64,000 nucleotides of DNA from the NCBI GenBank assembly GCA_963747405.1, contig CAVVFG010000007.1, positions 186,001 through 250,000 on the forward strand, read 5' to 3'. Position numbers and translations under genes: made by a program. Source of the stretch: Fodinibacter sp963747405 (GTDB taxonomy: Bacteria; Actinomycetota; Actinomycetes; Actinomycetales; Dermatophilaceae). Positions 34,440-42,408 of the stretch are shown here, piece by piece; the stretch's first letter is position 1, and each line of letters opens with the position of its first letter. The notes under the pieces are model-generated. The model made no database searches. It saw only the letters and a program-made list of their open reading frames with translations, and was not told the DNA's origin.

Positions 34440-35252
34440 GTGCGCGTCGACTTCCTCGGGGTGCGTGGCTCGGTGTGTGCCCCCGGCCCCGACTTCGTCC
34501 GCTACGGCGGCAACACCTGCTGCCTGGCGGTGCGTGCCGACGGGTCCGCCGACCCGGTGCTGCTGCTCGACGCGGGCACCGGCATCCGCACCGTCACGGC
34601 GATGCTCGGGGGTGCACCCTTCCGCGGCACCGTCCTGGTGAGCCACGTGCACTGGGACCACGTGCAGGGCCTGCCGTTCTTCGCGGCGGGCGACCGGGCG
34701 GGGGCCTCGGTGCGGGTCGTCGTGCCGGCCCAGGGCGGCCGGTCCGGGCGCGACCTCATCGCCCAGACGATGTCGCCGCCCGCCTTCCCGATCACGCCCG
34801 AGGGGCTGATCGGCGCCTGGACCTTCGACGCCGTGCAGCCCGGCGACCTCGAGCTGGAGGGCTTCTCGGTACGGGCATTCGAGGTGGCGCACAAGGGTGG
34901 CCGCACCTTCGGCTACACGGTGAGCTCGGGGTCGGGCTCGGTCGGGTACGTGCCCGACCACGCGCCCGAGCTGGGCGTCTCCGACGACGCGCTCGCGGCC
35001 CTGGCCGGCGTCGACGCGCTCGTGCACGACGCGCAGTTCCTCGAGCACGAGCGACCGCGGGCGGTCGACTACGGTCACGCCACCGTCGACGACGCCATCC
35101 GGCTCGCCGAGCGGGTGGGCGCGGCGCAGGTGGTGCTGTTCCACCACGGTCCGCACCGCACCGACGACGCCCTCGACGAGATCGGGCGCACGTTCACAGC
35201 CTCGGTCCCGGTGCTGGTCGCGGCCGAGGGCCAGGGGCTCGACCTGCCCTGA
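34440..35252 (+). CDS. MBL-fold metallo-hydrolase
   Basis: 270 residues; GTG with GAGGAGG 5 nt upstream. Opens directly with the strand VRVDFLGVRGSVCAPGPDFVRYGGNTCCL, then the zinc motif SHVHWDHVQG (about residues 65-74), AHKGGRTFGY, YVPDHAPE and VHDAQF, ending with FHHGPHRTD. This is the PhnP/RNase Z-like branch that hydrolyses phosphodiesters, including some cyclic nucleotide esterases. It is divergent from the cyclase (114-nt gap, TAGACT at 34373-34378), which makes a cyclic nucleotide substrate an attractive but unproven idea. Confidence 0.85.
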   Translation: MRVDFLGVRGSVCAPGPDFVRYGGNTCCLAVRADGSADPVLLLDAGTGIRTVTAMLGGAPFRGTVLVSHVHWDHVQGLPFFAAGDRAGASVRVVVPAQGGRSGRDLIAQTMSPPAFPITPEGLIGAWTFDAVQPGDLELEGFSVRAFEVAHKGGRTFGYTVSSGSGSVGYVPDHAPELGVSDDALAALAGVDALVHDAQFLEHERPRAVDYGHATVDDAIRLAERVGAAQVVLFHHGPHRTDDALDEIGRTFTASVPVLVAAEGQGLDLP

Positions 35253-35271
35253 GCACCGGGGGCAGGTCGGT

Positions 35272-35277
35272 TAGAGT
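35272..35277 (+). promoter_or_regulatory. -10 hexamer placing the phosphoesterase start
   Basis: TAGAGT ends 7 nt before the GTG at 35285. An in-frame GTG at 35276 lies within this hexamer and is therefore disfavoured. Leaderless arrangement. Confidence 0.45.
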
Positions 35278-35284
35278 GCCACCC

Positions 35285-36004
35285 GTGCGGATCCTCTCGG
35301 TGTCGGATCTGCACTACCGCCTCCCGCACTACGACTGGCTCGTGAAGGCGGCGGCGGATGCCGACGTCGTGGTCGTGGCGGGAGACCTCGCCGACGTCGT
35401 GAGCCCGGTGCCGCACGAGGTGCAGGCGGTCGTGCTGAGCACCTACCTGTCCCGGCTGGCCGAGCACTCGCTCGTGCTCGCCTCCTCCGGCAACCACGAC
35501 CTCGACGGGCCCGGTGCCAACGGCGAGCAGGTTGCCGGCTGGCTGCACCGCGCCGGCGACGAGCGCGTGGTCGTCGACGGCGCCTCGGTCGACGTCGACG
35601 GCATCCGCTTCACCGTCTGCCCCTGGTGGGACGGCGAGCTGACCCGCGGCGAGGTCGACGCACAGCTGGCCGCCGCCGCGGTCGACCGACCCGACCGGTG
35701 GGTGTGGGTCTACCACTCACCGCCGGCCGGTACGGTGCTGTGCCGCGACGGCCGGCGTGAGTTCCCCGACCACGACCTGGCCGGCTGGATCGAGCAGCAC
35801 CAGCCCGACGTCGTCATCTGCGGCCACATCCACCAGGCCCCGTGGGCGAAGGGCGGCTCGTGGCACGCACGGCTCGGGCGCACCCAGGTGTTCAACGCGG
35901 GCAAGCAGATCGGGCACGTGCCACCGCACATCACCTTCGACACCGAAGCGGCCACGGCGCACTGGTTCGGCGTGTTCGACAGCGAGACCATCGACCTGGG
36001 CTGA
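35285..36004 (+). CDS. Calcineurin-like metallophosphoesterase
   Basis: 239 residues. Metal-binding blocks in order: SDLHYRLPHYDW (Asp and His), AGDLADV, SGNHDLDG and CGHIHQAPW. This is the class III phosphodiesterase fold used by CpdA and other phosphoesterases. No signal peptide, so cytoplasmic. It follows the MBL hydrolase by 32 nt. The GTG start is favoured by the TAGAGT hexamer. Target phosphodiester unknown; the nearby cyclase suggests cAMP/cGMP. Confidence 0.85.
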   Translation: MRILSVSDLHYRLPHYDWLVKAAADADVVVVAGDLADVVSPVPHEVQAVVLSTYLSRLAEHSLVLASSGNHDLDGPGANGEQVAGWLHRAGDERVVVDGASVDVDGIRFTVCPWWDGELTRGEVDAQLAAAAVDRPDRWVWVYHSPPAGTVLCRDGRREFPDHDLAGWIEQHQPDVVICGHIHQAPWAKGGSWHARLGRTQVFNAGKQIGHVPPHITFDTEAATAHWFGVFDSETIDLG

Positions 36005-36027
36005 CTCCCCTGGCCTCGTGGGGTCAG
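36001..36027. terminator. Hairpin joining the ends of convergent phosphoesterase and cNMP-binding genes
   Basis: CTGAC/GTCAG extended by CCC/GGG with one bulged T. The stem contains both stop codons, TGA of the plus gene (36002-36004) and TGA of the minus gene (36026-36024). Confidence 0.5.
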
Positions 36028-36527
36028 TTCACCTCGTGCTGCTCCTCCGGGTCGCGCGCCGAGCCGGTGCGCGACCGCGGCGCGTGGTGGTGCACGAGCG
36101 TGTCGAGGATGCGGTCGATCATCGCCATGTGGTCGTTGTTGCCGGCGAACTGCCCCTTGACGTCGACGAGGTACCGGGTGAGCCCGTCGAGCCGCGCCGC
36201 GGTCATCTGGAGCACGCCGAGGGCCGCGCCGGGGCTCTGCTCGAAGAAGGTCTGCGGGTCGTCGATGACGTGCACCACGACGTCGGTGGTCGCGCGGGCG
36301 GTGGCCGTGGCCGGCTTGTCGAGGATCCAGGACATCTCGCCGAACACCGCGCCGCCGTGGGTGATCCGGGCGAAGGGCGTGCCGTCCCGCTCGACGGTCA
36401 CGGTTCCCGACACCAGCACCAGCATCCGCGACGGCGCGGACCCCTCGGCGATGAGCACGTCACCGGCGGCCAGCTGCTCCAGCGGCAGGTCGGCACACAG
36501 CTCGAGCATCTCGGTCACGCGGCCCAT
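36024..36527 (-). CDS. Cyclic nucleotide-binding domain protein
   Basis: 167 residues. One CNB (Crp-like) beta-roll: LPLEQLAAGDVLIAEGSAPSRMLVLVSGTVTVERDG and the phosphate-binding cassette region GGAVFGEMSWILDKPATATARA (about residues 58-79), where FGEMSWI...RAT matches the FGE..L...RSA pattern. No helix-turn-helix follows; instead a helical C-terminus with HHH. It could sense cAMP and bind a partner rather than DNA. A 17-bp palindrome overlaps the start codon. Converges on the phosphoesterase gene. Confidence 0.82.
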   Translation of the reverse strand: MGRVTEMLELCADLPLEQLAAGDVLIAEGSAPSRMLVLVSGTVTVERDGTPFARITHGGAVFGEMSWILDKPATATARATTDVVVHVIDDPQTFFEQSPGAALGVLQMTAARLDGLTRYLVDVKGQFAGNNDHMAMIDRILDTLVHHHAPRSRTGSARDPEEQHEVN

Positions 36528-36536
36528 TATGGGCCG
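36520..36536. promoter_or_regulatory. 17-bp palindrome over the start of the cNMP-binding gene
   Basis: CGGCCCAT-T-ATGGGCCG, 8-bp perfect arms around one base, covering the ATG at 36527-36525. Could be an autoregulatory operator or an mRNA hairpin masking the start. Confidence 0.35.
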
Positions 36537-36630
36537 TGCCCCACGCCCGCTGCCGAGCCGGGTCGTGGCAACCCTTCGGGGGTGCGGGCAGGCGGTCCGC
36601 GCCGCGCTGACCCGCTCCGGCGGGAGCGCC

Positions 36631-36636
36631 TACCGT
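36631..36636 (+). promoter_or_regulatory. -10 hexamer placing the phosphotransferase start
   Basis: TACCGT ends 7 nt before GTG 36644, the third of three in-frame GTGs (36635, 36641, 36644). The first lies inside the hexamer. Confidence 0.4.
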
Positions 36637-36643
36637 GGGTGTG

Positions 36644-37645
36644 GTGGAGCGAAACTACGCCGACCTCGACGAGGACGGGCAGGTGGAGGTGCTGCGCCGC
36701 GTCGCGGTGGCGGCCGCACAGGGCTTCGGGCTCGGCGTGCGCGACCTCACCCTGGTGCTGCACGCCTTCAACACGACCTTCGCCCTCGACACCGACGACG
36801 GGCGGCGCCTGGCCCTTCGGGTCAACACCAACTCGCAGAGCACGCCGGCCCACATCGCCGCCCAGCAGTCGTGGCTGCACGCCCTGGCCGCCGAGACCGA
36901 CGTGCTCGTTCCTGACCCGGTCGCCACGCCGGGTGGTGCGTGGTACGTCAGTGTCGACTGCCCGCCGTGGGGAGGCCCGCTCGACGTCACGGTCGCGTCG
37001 TGGCTCGAGGGCGACGACGTCGGGCAGTGCGACGAGGAGCAGGCGCAGGCGCTGGGGCGCACCATGGCGGCGCTGCACGACCACGCCGAGGGGTTCGTGC
37101 TGCCGCCCGGGGCCCACCTGACGGTGTTCGACGAGCCGCTCTGCCACGACGAGAACCTGCTGGAGGGCGAAGTCCCGATGCCGCCCGGCCACGCGGAGGT
37201 GCTGTCGCAGTCCCTGGTGCTCTGCCGCCGCCGGCTCCGCGAGGTGACTGAAGGGCAGCGCCCGATCGTGCTGCACGCCGACCTGCACGGCGGCAACCTC
37301 AAGTGGCACGGGGGCCGGCTGGCGGTGTTCGACCTCGACGACGCCGGCCTCGGCGTGCCCGCCCTCGACCTGGCGATCTCGACGTTCTACCTGCGCACCG
37401 GCGACCCCACCGCCGAGCAGGCGCTGCGCCGGGGCTACGCCGAGCTGCGCGCGCTGCCCGAGGTGTCCGGGCAGCAGTTCGAGGCACTCGTCGCGGCCCG
37501 GCAGCTGCTGTTGGCGAACAGCCTGCTCCTGAGCAGCACGGCAACCCTGCGGGCGGAGGCAGTCGGCTACCTCGACGTCACGGTGGAGCGCCTGCGCGGG
37601 TGGCTCGACACCGGGCGGTTCGAGCGCTCGCCCGCGGCCGGATAA
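36644..37645 (+). CDS. Aminoglycoside phosphotransferase/homoserine kinase-like protein
   Basis: 333 residues. Protein kinase-like fold: lysine in RLALRVNTN, Brenner motif HADLHGGNLKWH (about residues 210-221) with catalytic Asp, and metal Asp in AVFDLDDAGLG. Members phosphorylate homoserine, choline, fructosamine or antibiotics; the sequence does not say which. GTG 36644 is chosen from the -10 hexamer. It stands between the cNMP-binding gene (divergent) and thrS with no operon partner. Confidence 0.82.
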   Translation: MERNYADLDEDGQVEVLRRVAVAAAQGFGLGVRDLTLVLHAFNTTFALDTDDGRRLALRVNTNSQSTPAHIAAQQSWLHALAAETDVLVPDPVATPGGAWYVSVDCPPWGGPLDVTVASWLEGDDVGQCDEEQAQALGRTMAALHDHAEGFVLPPGAHLTVFDEPLCHDENLLEGEVPMPPGHAEVLSQSLVLCRRRLREVTEGQRPIVLHADLHGGNLKWHGGRLAVFDLDDAGLGVPALDLAISTFYLRTGDPTAEQALRRGYAELRALPEVSGQQFEALVAARQLLLANSLLLSSTATLRAEAVGYLDVTVERLRGWLDTGRFERSPAAG

Positions 37646-37736
37646 CCGCATCGCAGCCCCCGGGAGCGCCTCGATACCCTTGGCGCGGGGCCGCCCTCGC
37701 AGCCCCACGCACTCGACACCACGAGGAGTCCCCACC

Positions 37737-39722
37737 ATGTCTGCCCAGATCACCGTCCACGTCGCGAACAGCGAGCGATCGGTGCCGGAGCAGACCACCG
37801 CCGGCGCACTCTTCGACGGCGACCGCTCCGTGCTGGTCGCCCGGGTCAACGGCGAGCTGCGCGACCTGGCGCACGTGCTGGCCGACGGCGACGTCGTCGA
37901 GCCGGTCACCGCAGCCGAGCAGGACGGCCTCGACGTGCTGCGCCACTCGGCCGCCCACGTGCTCGCGCAGGCCGTGCAGGAGGTGCACCCCGACGCCAAG
38001 CTGGGCATCGGGCCGCCGATCCGCGACGGCTTCTACTACGACTTCGACGTCGAGACCCCGTTCACCCCGCAGGACCTGAGGGCGCTCGAGAAGGTGATGC
38101 AGCGCATCGTCAACGAGGGGCAGACCTTCCACCGGCGCGAGGTCTCCGACGACGACGCGCTCGGCGAGCTCGCCGACGAGCCGTACAAGTGCGAGCTGAT
38201 CGGGCTGAAGGGCGGTGCCTCCGAGACCGCCGCCGAGGGGGCGTCCGTGGAGGTGGGCGGCGCCCAGCTCACCATCTACGACAACATCCGCCGCGACGGC
38301 ACCCGCGCCTGGGGCGACCTGTGCCGCGGCCCGCACGTGCCGTCGACCAAGGTGCTCGGCAACGCCTTCAAGCTGATGCGCAGCTCCGCCGCCTACTGGC
38401 GCGGCTCGGAGAAGAACCCGCAGCTGCAGCGCGTCTACGGCACCGCCTGGCCCACCAAGGACGAGATGCGGGCCTACCTCGACCGGCTGGCGGAGGCCGA
38501 GAAGCGCGACCACCGCAAGCTCGGGGCCGAGCTCGACCTGTTCAGCTTCCCCGACGAGCTGGGCTCGGGCCTGGCGGTCTTCCACCCCAAGGGCGGCATC
38601 ATCAAGCGCGAGATGGAGGACTACGTCCGCCGCCGGCACATCGAGGAGGGCTTCCAGTACGTCGGCACCCCCCACATCAGCAAGGACGGGCTGTTCCACA
38701 CCTCGGGGCACCTGCCCTACTACGCCGACACCATGTTCCCGCCGATGGAGTTCGAGGGCACCGAGTACCGCCTGAAGGCGATGAACTGCCCGATGCACAA
38801 CCTCATCTACCGCTCGCGCGGACGGTCCTACCGCGAGCTGCCGCTGCGCCTGTTCGAGTTCGGATCGGTCTACCGGTTCGAGAAGTCCGGCGTGGTGCAC
38901 GGCCTGACCCGGGTGCGGGGGATGACCCAGGACGACTCGCACAGCTACGTCACCGCCGAGCAGGCCCCGGCCGAGATCAAGCACCTGCTCGACTTCGTGC
39001 TGTCCCTCCTGCGCGACTTCGGCATGGACGACTACTACCTCGAGCTGTCCACCCGCGACACCGAGGGGGAGAAGAAGGACAAGTTCATCGGCTCGGAGGC
39101 GGAGTGGGAGGTCGCGACCGAGGTGCTGCGCGACGTCGCCACCGAGTCGGGCCTCGAGCTCGTGCTCGACCCGGGCGGCGCCGCCTACTACGGCCCGAAG
39201 ATCTCGGTGCAGGCGCGTGACGCCATCGGCCGCACCTGGCAGATGTCGACCATCCAGTACGACTTCAACCAGCCGGCCCGCTTCGGCCTGGAGTACCAGG
39301 CGTCCGACGGCACCCGTCAGCAGCCGGTCATGATCCACTCGGCCAAGTTCGGCTCGATCGAGCGGTTCTTCGGCGTGCTCGTCGAGCACTACGCCGGCGC
39401 GTTCCCGGTGTGGCTGTCTCCGGTGCAGGCGCTGGGCATCCCGGTCGCCGAGGAGTTCGAGGAGTACCTGGGCGGTGTCCTGGCGCGGATGCAGGCGCAC
39501 GGCATCCGCACCGAGCTCGACGCCAGCGACGACCGGTTCCCGAAGAAGATCCGCAACGCGAGCAAGGCCAAGGTGCCCTACGTGCTCATCGCAGGGGAGG
39601 ACGACCGCTCCGCCGGAGCCGTCTCGTTCCGCTACCGCGACGGCACCCAGAAGAACGGGGTCCCGGTCGACGACGCCATCGCCGAGATCACCGCCGCCAT
39701 CGCCGAGCGACGCCAGGTGTGA
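37737..39722 (+). CDS. thrS: Threonyl-tRNA synthetase
   Basis: 661 residues, normal length. ATG behind GAGGAG (8 nt). Order: TGS domain (about 1-65), editing/SAD domain with HxxxH-type HSAAHVLAQAV (about 72) and CRGPHVPST, class II catalytic core with zinc Cys in MNCPMHN (about 362) and motif 2 FRE-equivalent RFEKSGVVHGLTRVRGMTQDDSH (about 379-401), motif 3, and C-terminal anticodon domain. No T-box leader is visible; TACCCT (37675-37680) is a possible -10 with ~50-nt leader. The thrS-HIT-pgsA order is conserved in actinobacteria. Confidence 0.97.
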   Translation: MSAQITVHVANSERSVPEQTTAGALFDGDRSVLVARVNGELRDLAHVLADGDVVEPVTAAEQDGLDVLRHSAAHVLAQAVQEVHPDAKLGIGPPIRDGFYYDFDVETPFTPQDLRALEKVMQRIVNEGQTFHRREVSDDDALGELADEPYKCELIGLKGGASETAAEGASVEVGGAQLTIYDNIRRDGTRAWGDLCRGPHVPSTKVLGNAFKLMRSSAAYWRGSEKNPQLQRVYGTAWPTKDEMRAYLDRLAEAEKRDHRKLGAELDLFSFPDELGSGLAVFHPKGGIIKREMEDYVRRRHIEEGFQYVGTPHISKDGLFHTSGHLPYYADTMFPPMEFEGTEYRLKAMNCPMHNLIYRSRGRSYRELPLRLFEFGSVYRFEKSGVVHGLTRVRGMTQDDSHSYVTAEQAPAEIKHLLDFVLSLLRDFGMDDYYLELSTRDTEGEKKDKFIGSEAEWEVATEVLRDVATESGLELVLDPGGAAYYGPKISVQARDAIGRTWQMSTIQYDFNQPARFGLEYQASDGTRQQPVMIHSAKFGSIERFFGVLVEHYAGAFPVWLSPVQALGIPVAEEFEEYLGGVLARMQAHGIRTELDASDDRFPKKIRNASKAKVPYVLIAGEDDRSAGAVSFRYRDGTQKNGVPVDDAIAEITAAIAERRQV

Positions 39723-40130
39723 CGGCCGTCTCGGGTCGCCCTGTCTCGCCGCGTCTCGCTGCTCGAGATGCCGTGAGCGGTCGTCGGCGGGCCCCGTCCC
39801 GTCCGTCACACGACACGCCGACGACACGCCGAGCCGCGAAAGTACCGGCAACTTTGTCGGCGAAAGCACTTGCGGCGCACCGGATCCAGGACTAGAAATA
39901 GTCCTACTTCACCACCTCGGTGGCGAAGGGATCGAGGAAAGGCCGAGCGCCAGCCCGAGCGGTTCGCCGCACGGAGCCGCCCTGTGACGAGGGTGGTGGG
40001 TGATCGGAGTCTGCCTCGTGAGACGAGGAGCGTCACGCCGAGTCACCAGAGGCGCCGGGACAACTCATACTTGTCCCGGCGCCTCACCCGTGTGCCTGCC
40101 GATGCCGCAGCCATGGGCCATGCTGGAGGC
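39723..40130. other. Hairpin-rich gene-free region after thrS
   Basis: About 400 bp without a credible gene. Hairpins: CCGGCA/TGTCGG with ACTT loop (39845-39860), AGGACTA-GAAA-TAGTCCT (39888-39905, GNRA-like loop), CCTCGT-GAG-ACGAGG (40014-40028) and the 14-bp terminal stem at 40050-40084. A-rich single-stranded runs such as GCGAAAG lie between them. A small structured RNA ending at the last hairpin is possible. Confidence 0.35.
40050..40084. terminator. Strong 14-bp hairpin downstream of thrS
   Basis: AGGCGCCGGGACAA pairs perfectly with TTGTCCCGGCGCCT around a 7-nt loop (CTCATAC). It lies 328 nt after thrS, far for a simple gene terminator, so it may end an RNA made from the gap. Confidence 0.65.
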
Positions 40131-40628
40131 ATGGAGAGCGACGACGCCACGGTTCGGGCGGACGACGTGACAGTGCGCGAGGCGCGGCCGTCCGACGCGT
40201 TCTCGGTGGGGGCGCTGCACATCCAGGACGAGCGTGAGCAGGGCCACGCGGTGCCACCGGGCTTCCTCGACGCGCTGGCCGACGCGTGGCTGCGTGACCG
40301 GGCCCGGCGCACCTGGGTGGCCGAGGACCCCCGCGGCCGCCCGCTCGGGGTGCTGCACGGCACCCGGGTGCAGAAGCTGCCGAGCGCGCACCGCCCGGCC
40401 GACGCGTGGTTCCACGTGAGCCTGCTCTTCGTCACCCGCGACGCCCGCGGCTGCGGCGTCGGCCAGCAGCTGCTCGAGGCACTGCTGGCCTGGGCCCGGT
40501 CCGACGGGGTCACCCGCGTCCAGCTGAACTCGGTTCCGGAGGCGCGCACCCTCTACGAGCGGATGGGGTTCGGTGCCCCCTCGCAGCGGCTGATGGAGCT
40601 GCGGATCGGCGACCGGAGCCGGCGCTGA
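40131..40628 (+). CDS. GNAT family N-acetyltransferase
   Basis: 165 residues. VTVREARPSDAFSVGALH opens the GNAT fold; LLFVTRDARGCGVGQQLLEALLAWARSDG carries the acetyl-CoA loop (RGCGVGQQL, about residues 105-113); the terminal VQLNSVPEARTLYERMGFG is the usual fourth motif. The start is uncertain: ATG 40131 has a GGAGG only 1 nt away, ATG 40113 has none. Substrate unknown. It lies beside a remnant of a second GNAT gene on the other strand. Confidence 0.8.
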   Translation: MESDDATVRADDVTVREARPSDAFSVGALHIQDEREQGHAVPPGFLDALADAWLRDRARRTWVAEDPRGRPLGVLHGTRVQKLPSAHRPADAWFHVSLLFVTRDARGCGVGQQLLEALLAWARSDGVTRVQLNSVPEARTLYERMGFGAPSQRLMELRIGDRSRR

Positions 40629-40671
40629 GGGTCGCCGCCCGCATGCGGCTGCCGACGACCTGCGACGTCCG

Positions 40672-40854
40672 TCACGCGGGCGCCCAGCGCATCCGCAGGT
40701 CGGGGGCGCCCTCCTCGTTGTCGCCGTCGGTGCCACCGACCACCACGAAGCCGTGGCGCTCGCAGCAAGCGCACCGAGGTTGCTCGCGAGCGTCGTCGCC
40801 GTTGCCTTCGCGCACCACGATGCCGGCCCGCGCGGGTGTGATGGAGAATGCCAC
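40672..40854 (-). pseudogene. C-terminal remnant of a GNAT acetyltransferase
   Basis: The frame encodes about 60 residues ending CERHGFVVVGGTDGDNEEGAPDLRMRWAPA. The REGN...ARE...CERHGFVVVGG pattern equals the last motif of GNAT enzymes (N..AR.LYER.GF), where Tyr of LYER reads Cys. Everything before it is missing; at that point the frame runs into the 8-bp tandem repeat. A short live protein from the GTG at 40854 is possible but a decayed gene end is more likely. Confidence 0.5.
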
Positions 40855-40907
40855 GGTGGCACGGTGGCACGGTGGCACGGTGGCACGGCGGCACGGCGGC
40901 ACGGCGG
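40852..40907 (+). repeat. 8-bp tandem repeat, seven units
   Basis: Four perfect CACGGTGG units (40852-40883) followed by three CACGGCGG units (40884-40907). It begins exactly at the broken end of the GNAT remnant and ends 33 nt before the HIT gene, just upstream of its -10 hexamer. Unit length not divisible by three, so copy-number change would shift any frame. Confidence 0.9.
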
Positions 40908-40940
40908 CGCGGGCGCCCGCCACCGGCCTAGGATCGGGGC

Positions 40941-41483
40941 ATGCCGGAGCACGAGGACCCCGCGGACTTCGCCGGTGGTGCCGGTGACGGCTTCGAGCGG
41001 CTGTGGACCCCGCACCGGATGGTCTACATCGCGGGCGACCGGCCCGACCCCAACGAGGGCGACGGCTGCCCGTTCTGCGCCGCCCCGGGCAAGGACGACG
41101 CCGAGGGGCTGGTCGTGCACCGCGGCGAGCACTGCTACGTCGTGATGAACCTGTTCCCCTACAACCCCGGCCACGTGCTGGTCTGCCCCTACCGGCACGT
41201 GCCCCTCTACGTCGACCTCACCGATGAGGAGACCAGCGAGTTCACCGCCCTGACCAAGGCGGCGCTGCGGGCCCTGGAGGCCGCCTCCGCCCCGATGGGC
41301 TTCAACCTCGGGATGAACCAGGGACCCGTCGCCGGTGCCGGCGTTGCCGCCCACCTGCACCAGCACGTCGTGCCCCGGTGGGGCGGTGACAGCAACTTCC
41401 TGCCGATCATCGCGCGCACCAAGGCGCTGCCGATGCTGCTCGAGGACGTGCGCAACCGCCTCGTGGAGCACTGGCCGGCCTGA
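40941..41483 (+). CDS. HIT domain protein (Rv2613c-like Ap4A phosphorylase/hydrolase)
   Basis: 180 residues; ATG 6 nt behind TAGGAT (40929-40934), a leaderless start. HIT signature HLHQHVVPRW (about residues 139-148) with the His triad; a CPFC-type pair (DGCPFCAAPGK) near residue 37 could hold zinc. In M. tuberculosis the protein between ThrS and PgsA is Rv2613c, a diadenosine tetraphosphate phosphorylase; same family and place here. In this genome two genes have been inserted between it and pgsA. Confidence 0.9.
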   Translation: MPEHEDPADFAGGAGDGFERLWTPHRMVYIAGDRPDPNEGDGCPFCAAPGKDDAEGLVVHRGEHCYVVMNLFPYNPGHVLVCPYRHVPLYVDLTDEETSEFTALTKAALRALEAASAPMGFNLGMNQGPVAGAGVAAHLHQHVVPRWGGDSNFLPIIARTKALPMLLEDVRNRLVEHWPA

Positions 41484-41544
41484 GCGGAGGCTCGCCCACG
41501 CAGATCCGGGGACCGCCCGGCGGCCGCGCGGTCCGCATGACACG

Positions 41545-42366
41545 ATGTCGACCATGTCGAAGCAACCCCGCCTGAACAAGGCGGTCTACGAGGCCGAGCT
41601 GGTGCGACTGCAGGCCGAGCTGGTCAAGATGCAGGAGTGGGTGCGCCGCGAGGGTGAGCGGATCGTGCTCGTCTTCGAGGGCCGCGACGCCGCGGGCAAG
41701 GGCTCGACGATCAAGCGGGTCACGCAGTACCTCAACCCGCGCCAAGCCCGCATCGTCGCCCTGCCGGCACCCACCGAGCGGCAGCGCACCCGGTGGTACT
41801 TCCAGCGCTACGTCGAGCACCTGCCCGGCGCCGGCGAGATCATCATCTTCGACCGCAGCTGGTACAACCGCGCCGGTGTCGAGCGGGTGCTCGGCTACTG
41901 CACCCCCGAGGAGCACCAGCGCTTCCTGCGGCAGTGCCCGATCTTCGAGCGGATGCTCGTCGAGGACGGCATCCGGTTGCACAAGTACTGGTTCTCGGTG
42001 AGCGACTCCGAGCAGCAGCGCCGCTTCGAGTCACGGCTGACCGACCCGATGCGGCGCTGGAAGCTGTCGACGACCGACATCCAGTCGATCGAGCGGTGGG
42101 AGGACTACTCGCGCGCCAAGGACGACATGATGGTGCACACCGACATCACCGAGGCCCGCTGGAACGTCGTCGAGAGCGACGACAAGCGCCGCTCGCGGAT
42201 CAACATGATCGCCGACCTGCTCTCCAAGATCCCGTACGAGGACGTCGAGGAGCCCACGCTCGTGCTGCCCCAGCGGCCGCCCTCACGCGGCTACGTGCGC
42301 CCGGCGCGCTCCCTGCAGCACGAGGTCCCCGACTACGCGTCGACCCTCGAGCCGCACAAGGACTGA
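41545..42366 (+). CDS. ppk2: PPK2 family polyphosphate kinase (second copy)
   Basis: 273 residues from ATG 41545 (ATG 41554 also possible). Walker A EGRDAAGKGSTIKR (about residues 50-63), lid ALPAPTERQRTRWYFQRYVEHLP, Walker B IIFDRSWYNRAGVERVLGYC and the WEDYSRAKDDM motif define the one-domain PPK2 class with GRDAAGKG/DRSWYNR, distinct from the GMDTSGKGG copy at 6225. Reaction: phosphate transfer between polyphosphate and nucleoside di- or monophosphate. Lies alone between the HIT gene and convergent EF-G2. Confidence 0.92.
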   Translation: MSTMSKQPRLNKAVYEAELVRLQAELVKMQEWVRREGERIVLVFEGRDAAGKGSTIKRVTQYLNPRQARIVALPAPTERQRTRWYFQRYVEHLPGAGEIIIFDRSWYNRAGVERVLGYCTPEEHQRFLRQCPIFERMLVEDGIRLHKYWFSVSDSEQQRRFESRLTDPMRRWKLSTTDIQSIERWEDYSRAKDDMMVHTDITEARWNVVESDDKRRSRINMIADLLSKIPYEDVEEPTLVLPQRPPSRGYVRPARSLQHEVPDYASTLEPHKD

Positions 42367-42377
42367 CCGCGCCGCCT

Positions 42378-42397
42378 CGACCGGCCCGGTCCGGTCG
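42378..42397. terminator. Hairpin between convergent PPK2 and EF-G2 genes
   Basis: CGACCGG, loop CCCGGT, CCGGTCG: 7-bp perfect stem 12 nt after the PPK2 stop. Likely bidirectional terminator. Confidence 0.5.
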
Positions 42398-42408
42398 GTG
42401 GGTGGGCC

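Noticed and set aside
34320..34440. Shared operator between cyclase and MBL genes
   Set aside because: Apart from a TAGACT hexamer at 34373-34378 I found no convincing symmetric site.
37646..37736. T-box or other riboswitch before thrS
   Set aside because: The gap is about 90 nt, with no T-box consensus or specifier hairpin; it holds only a likely -10 and a ribosome site.
40852..40907. CRISPR-like array
   Set aside because: Units are 8 bp and contiguous with no spacers, and no cas gene is near.
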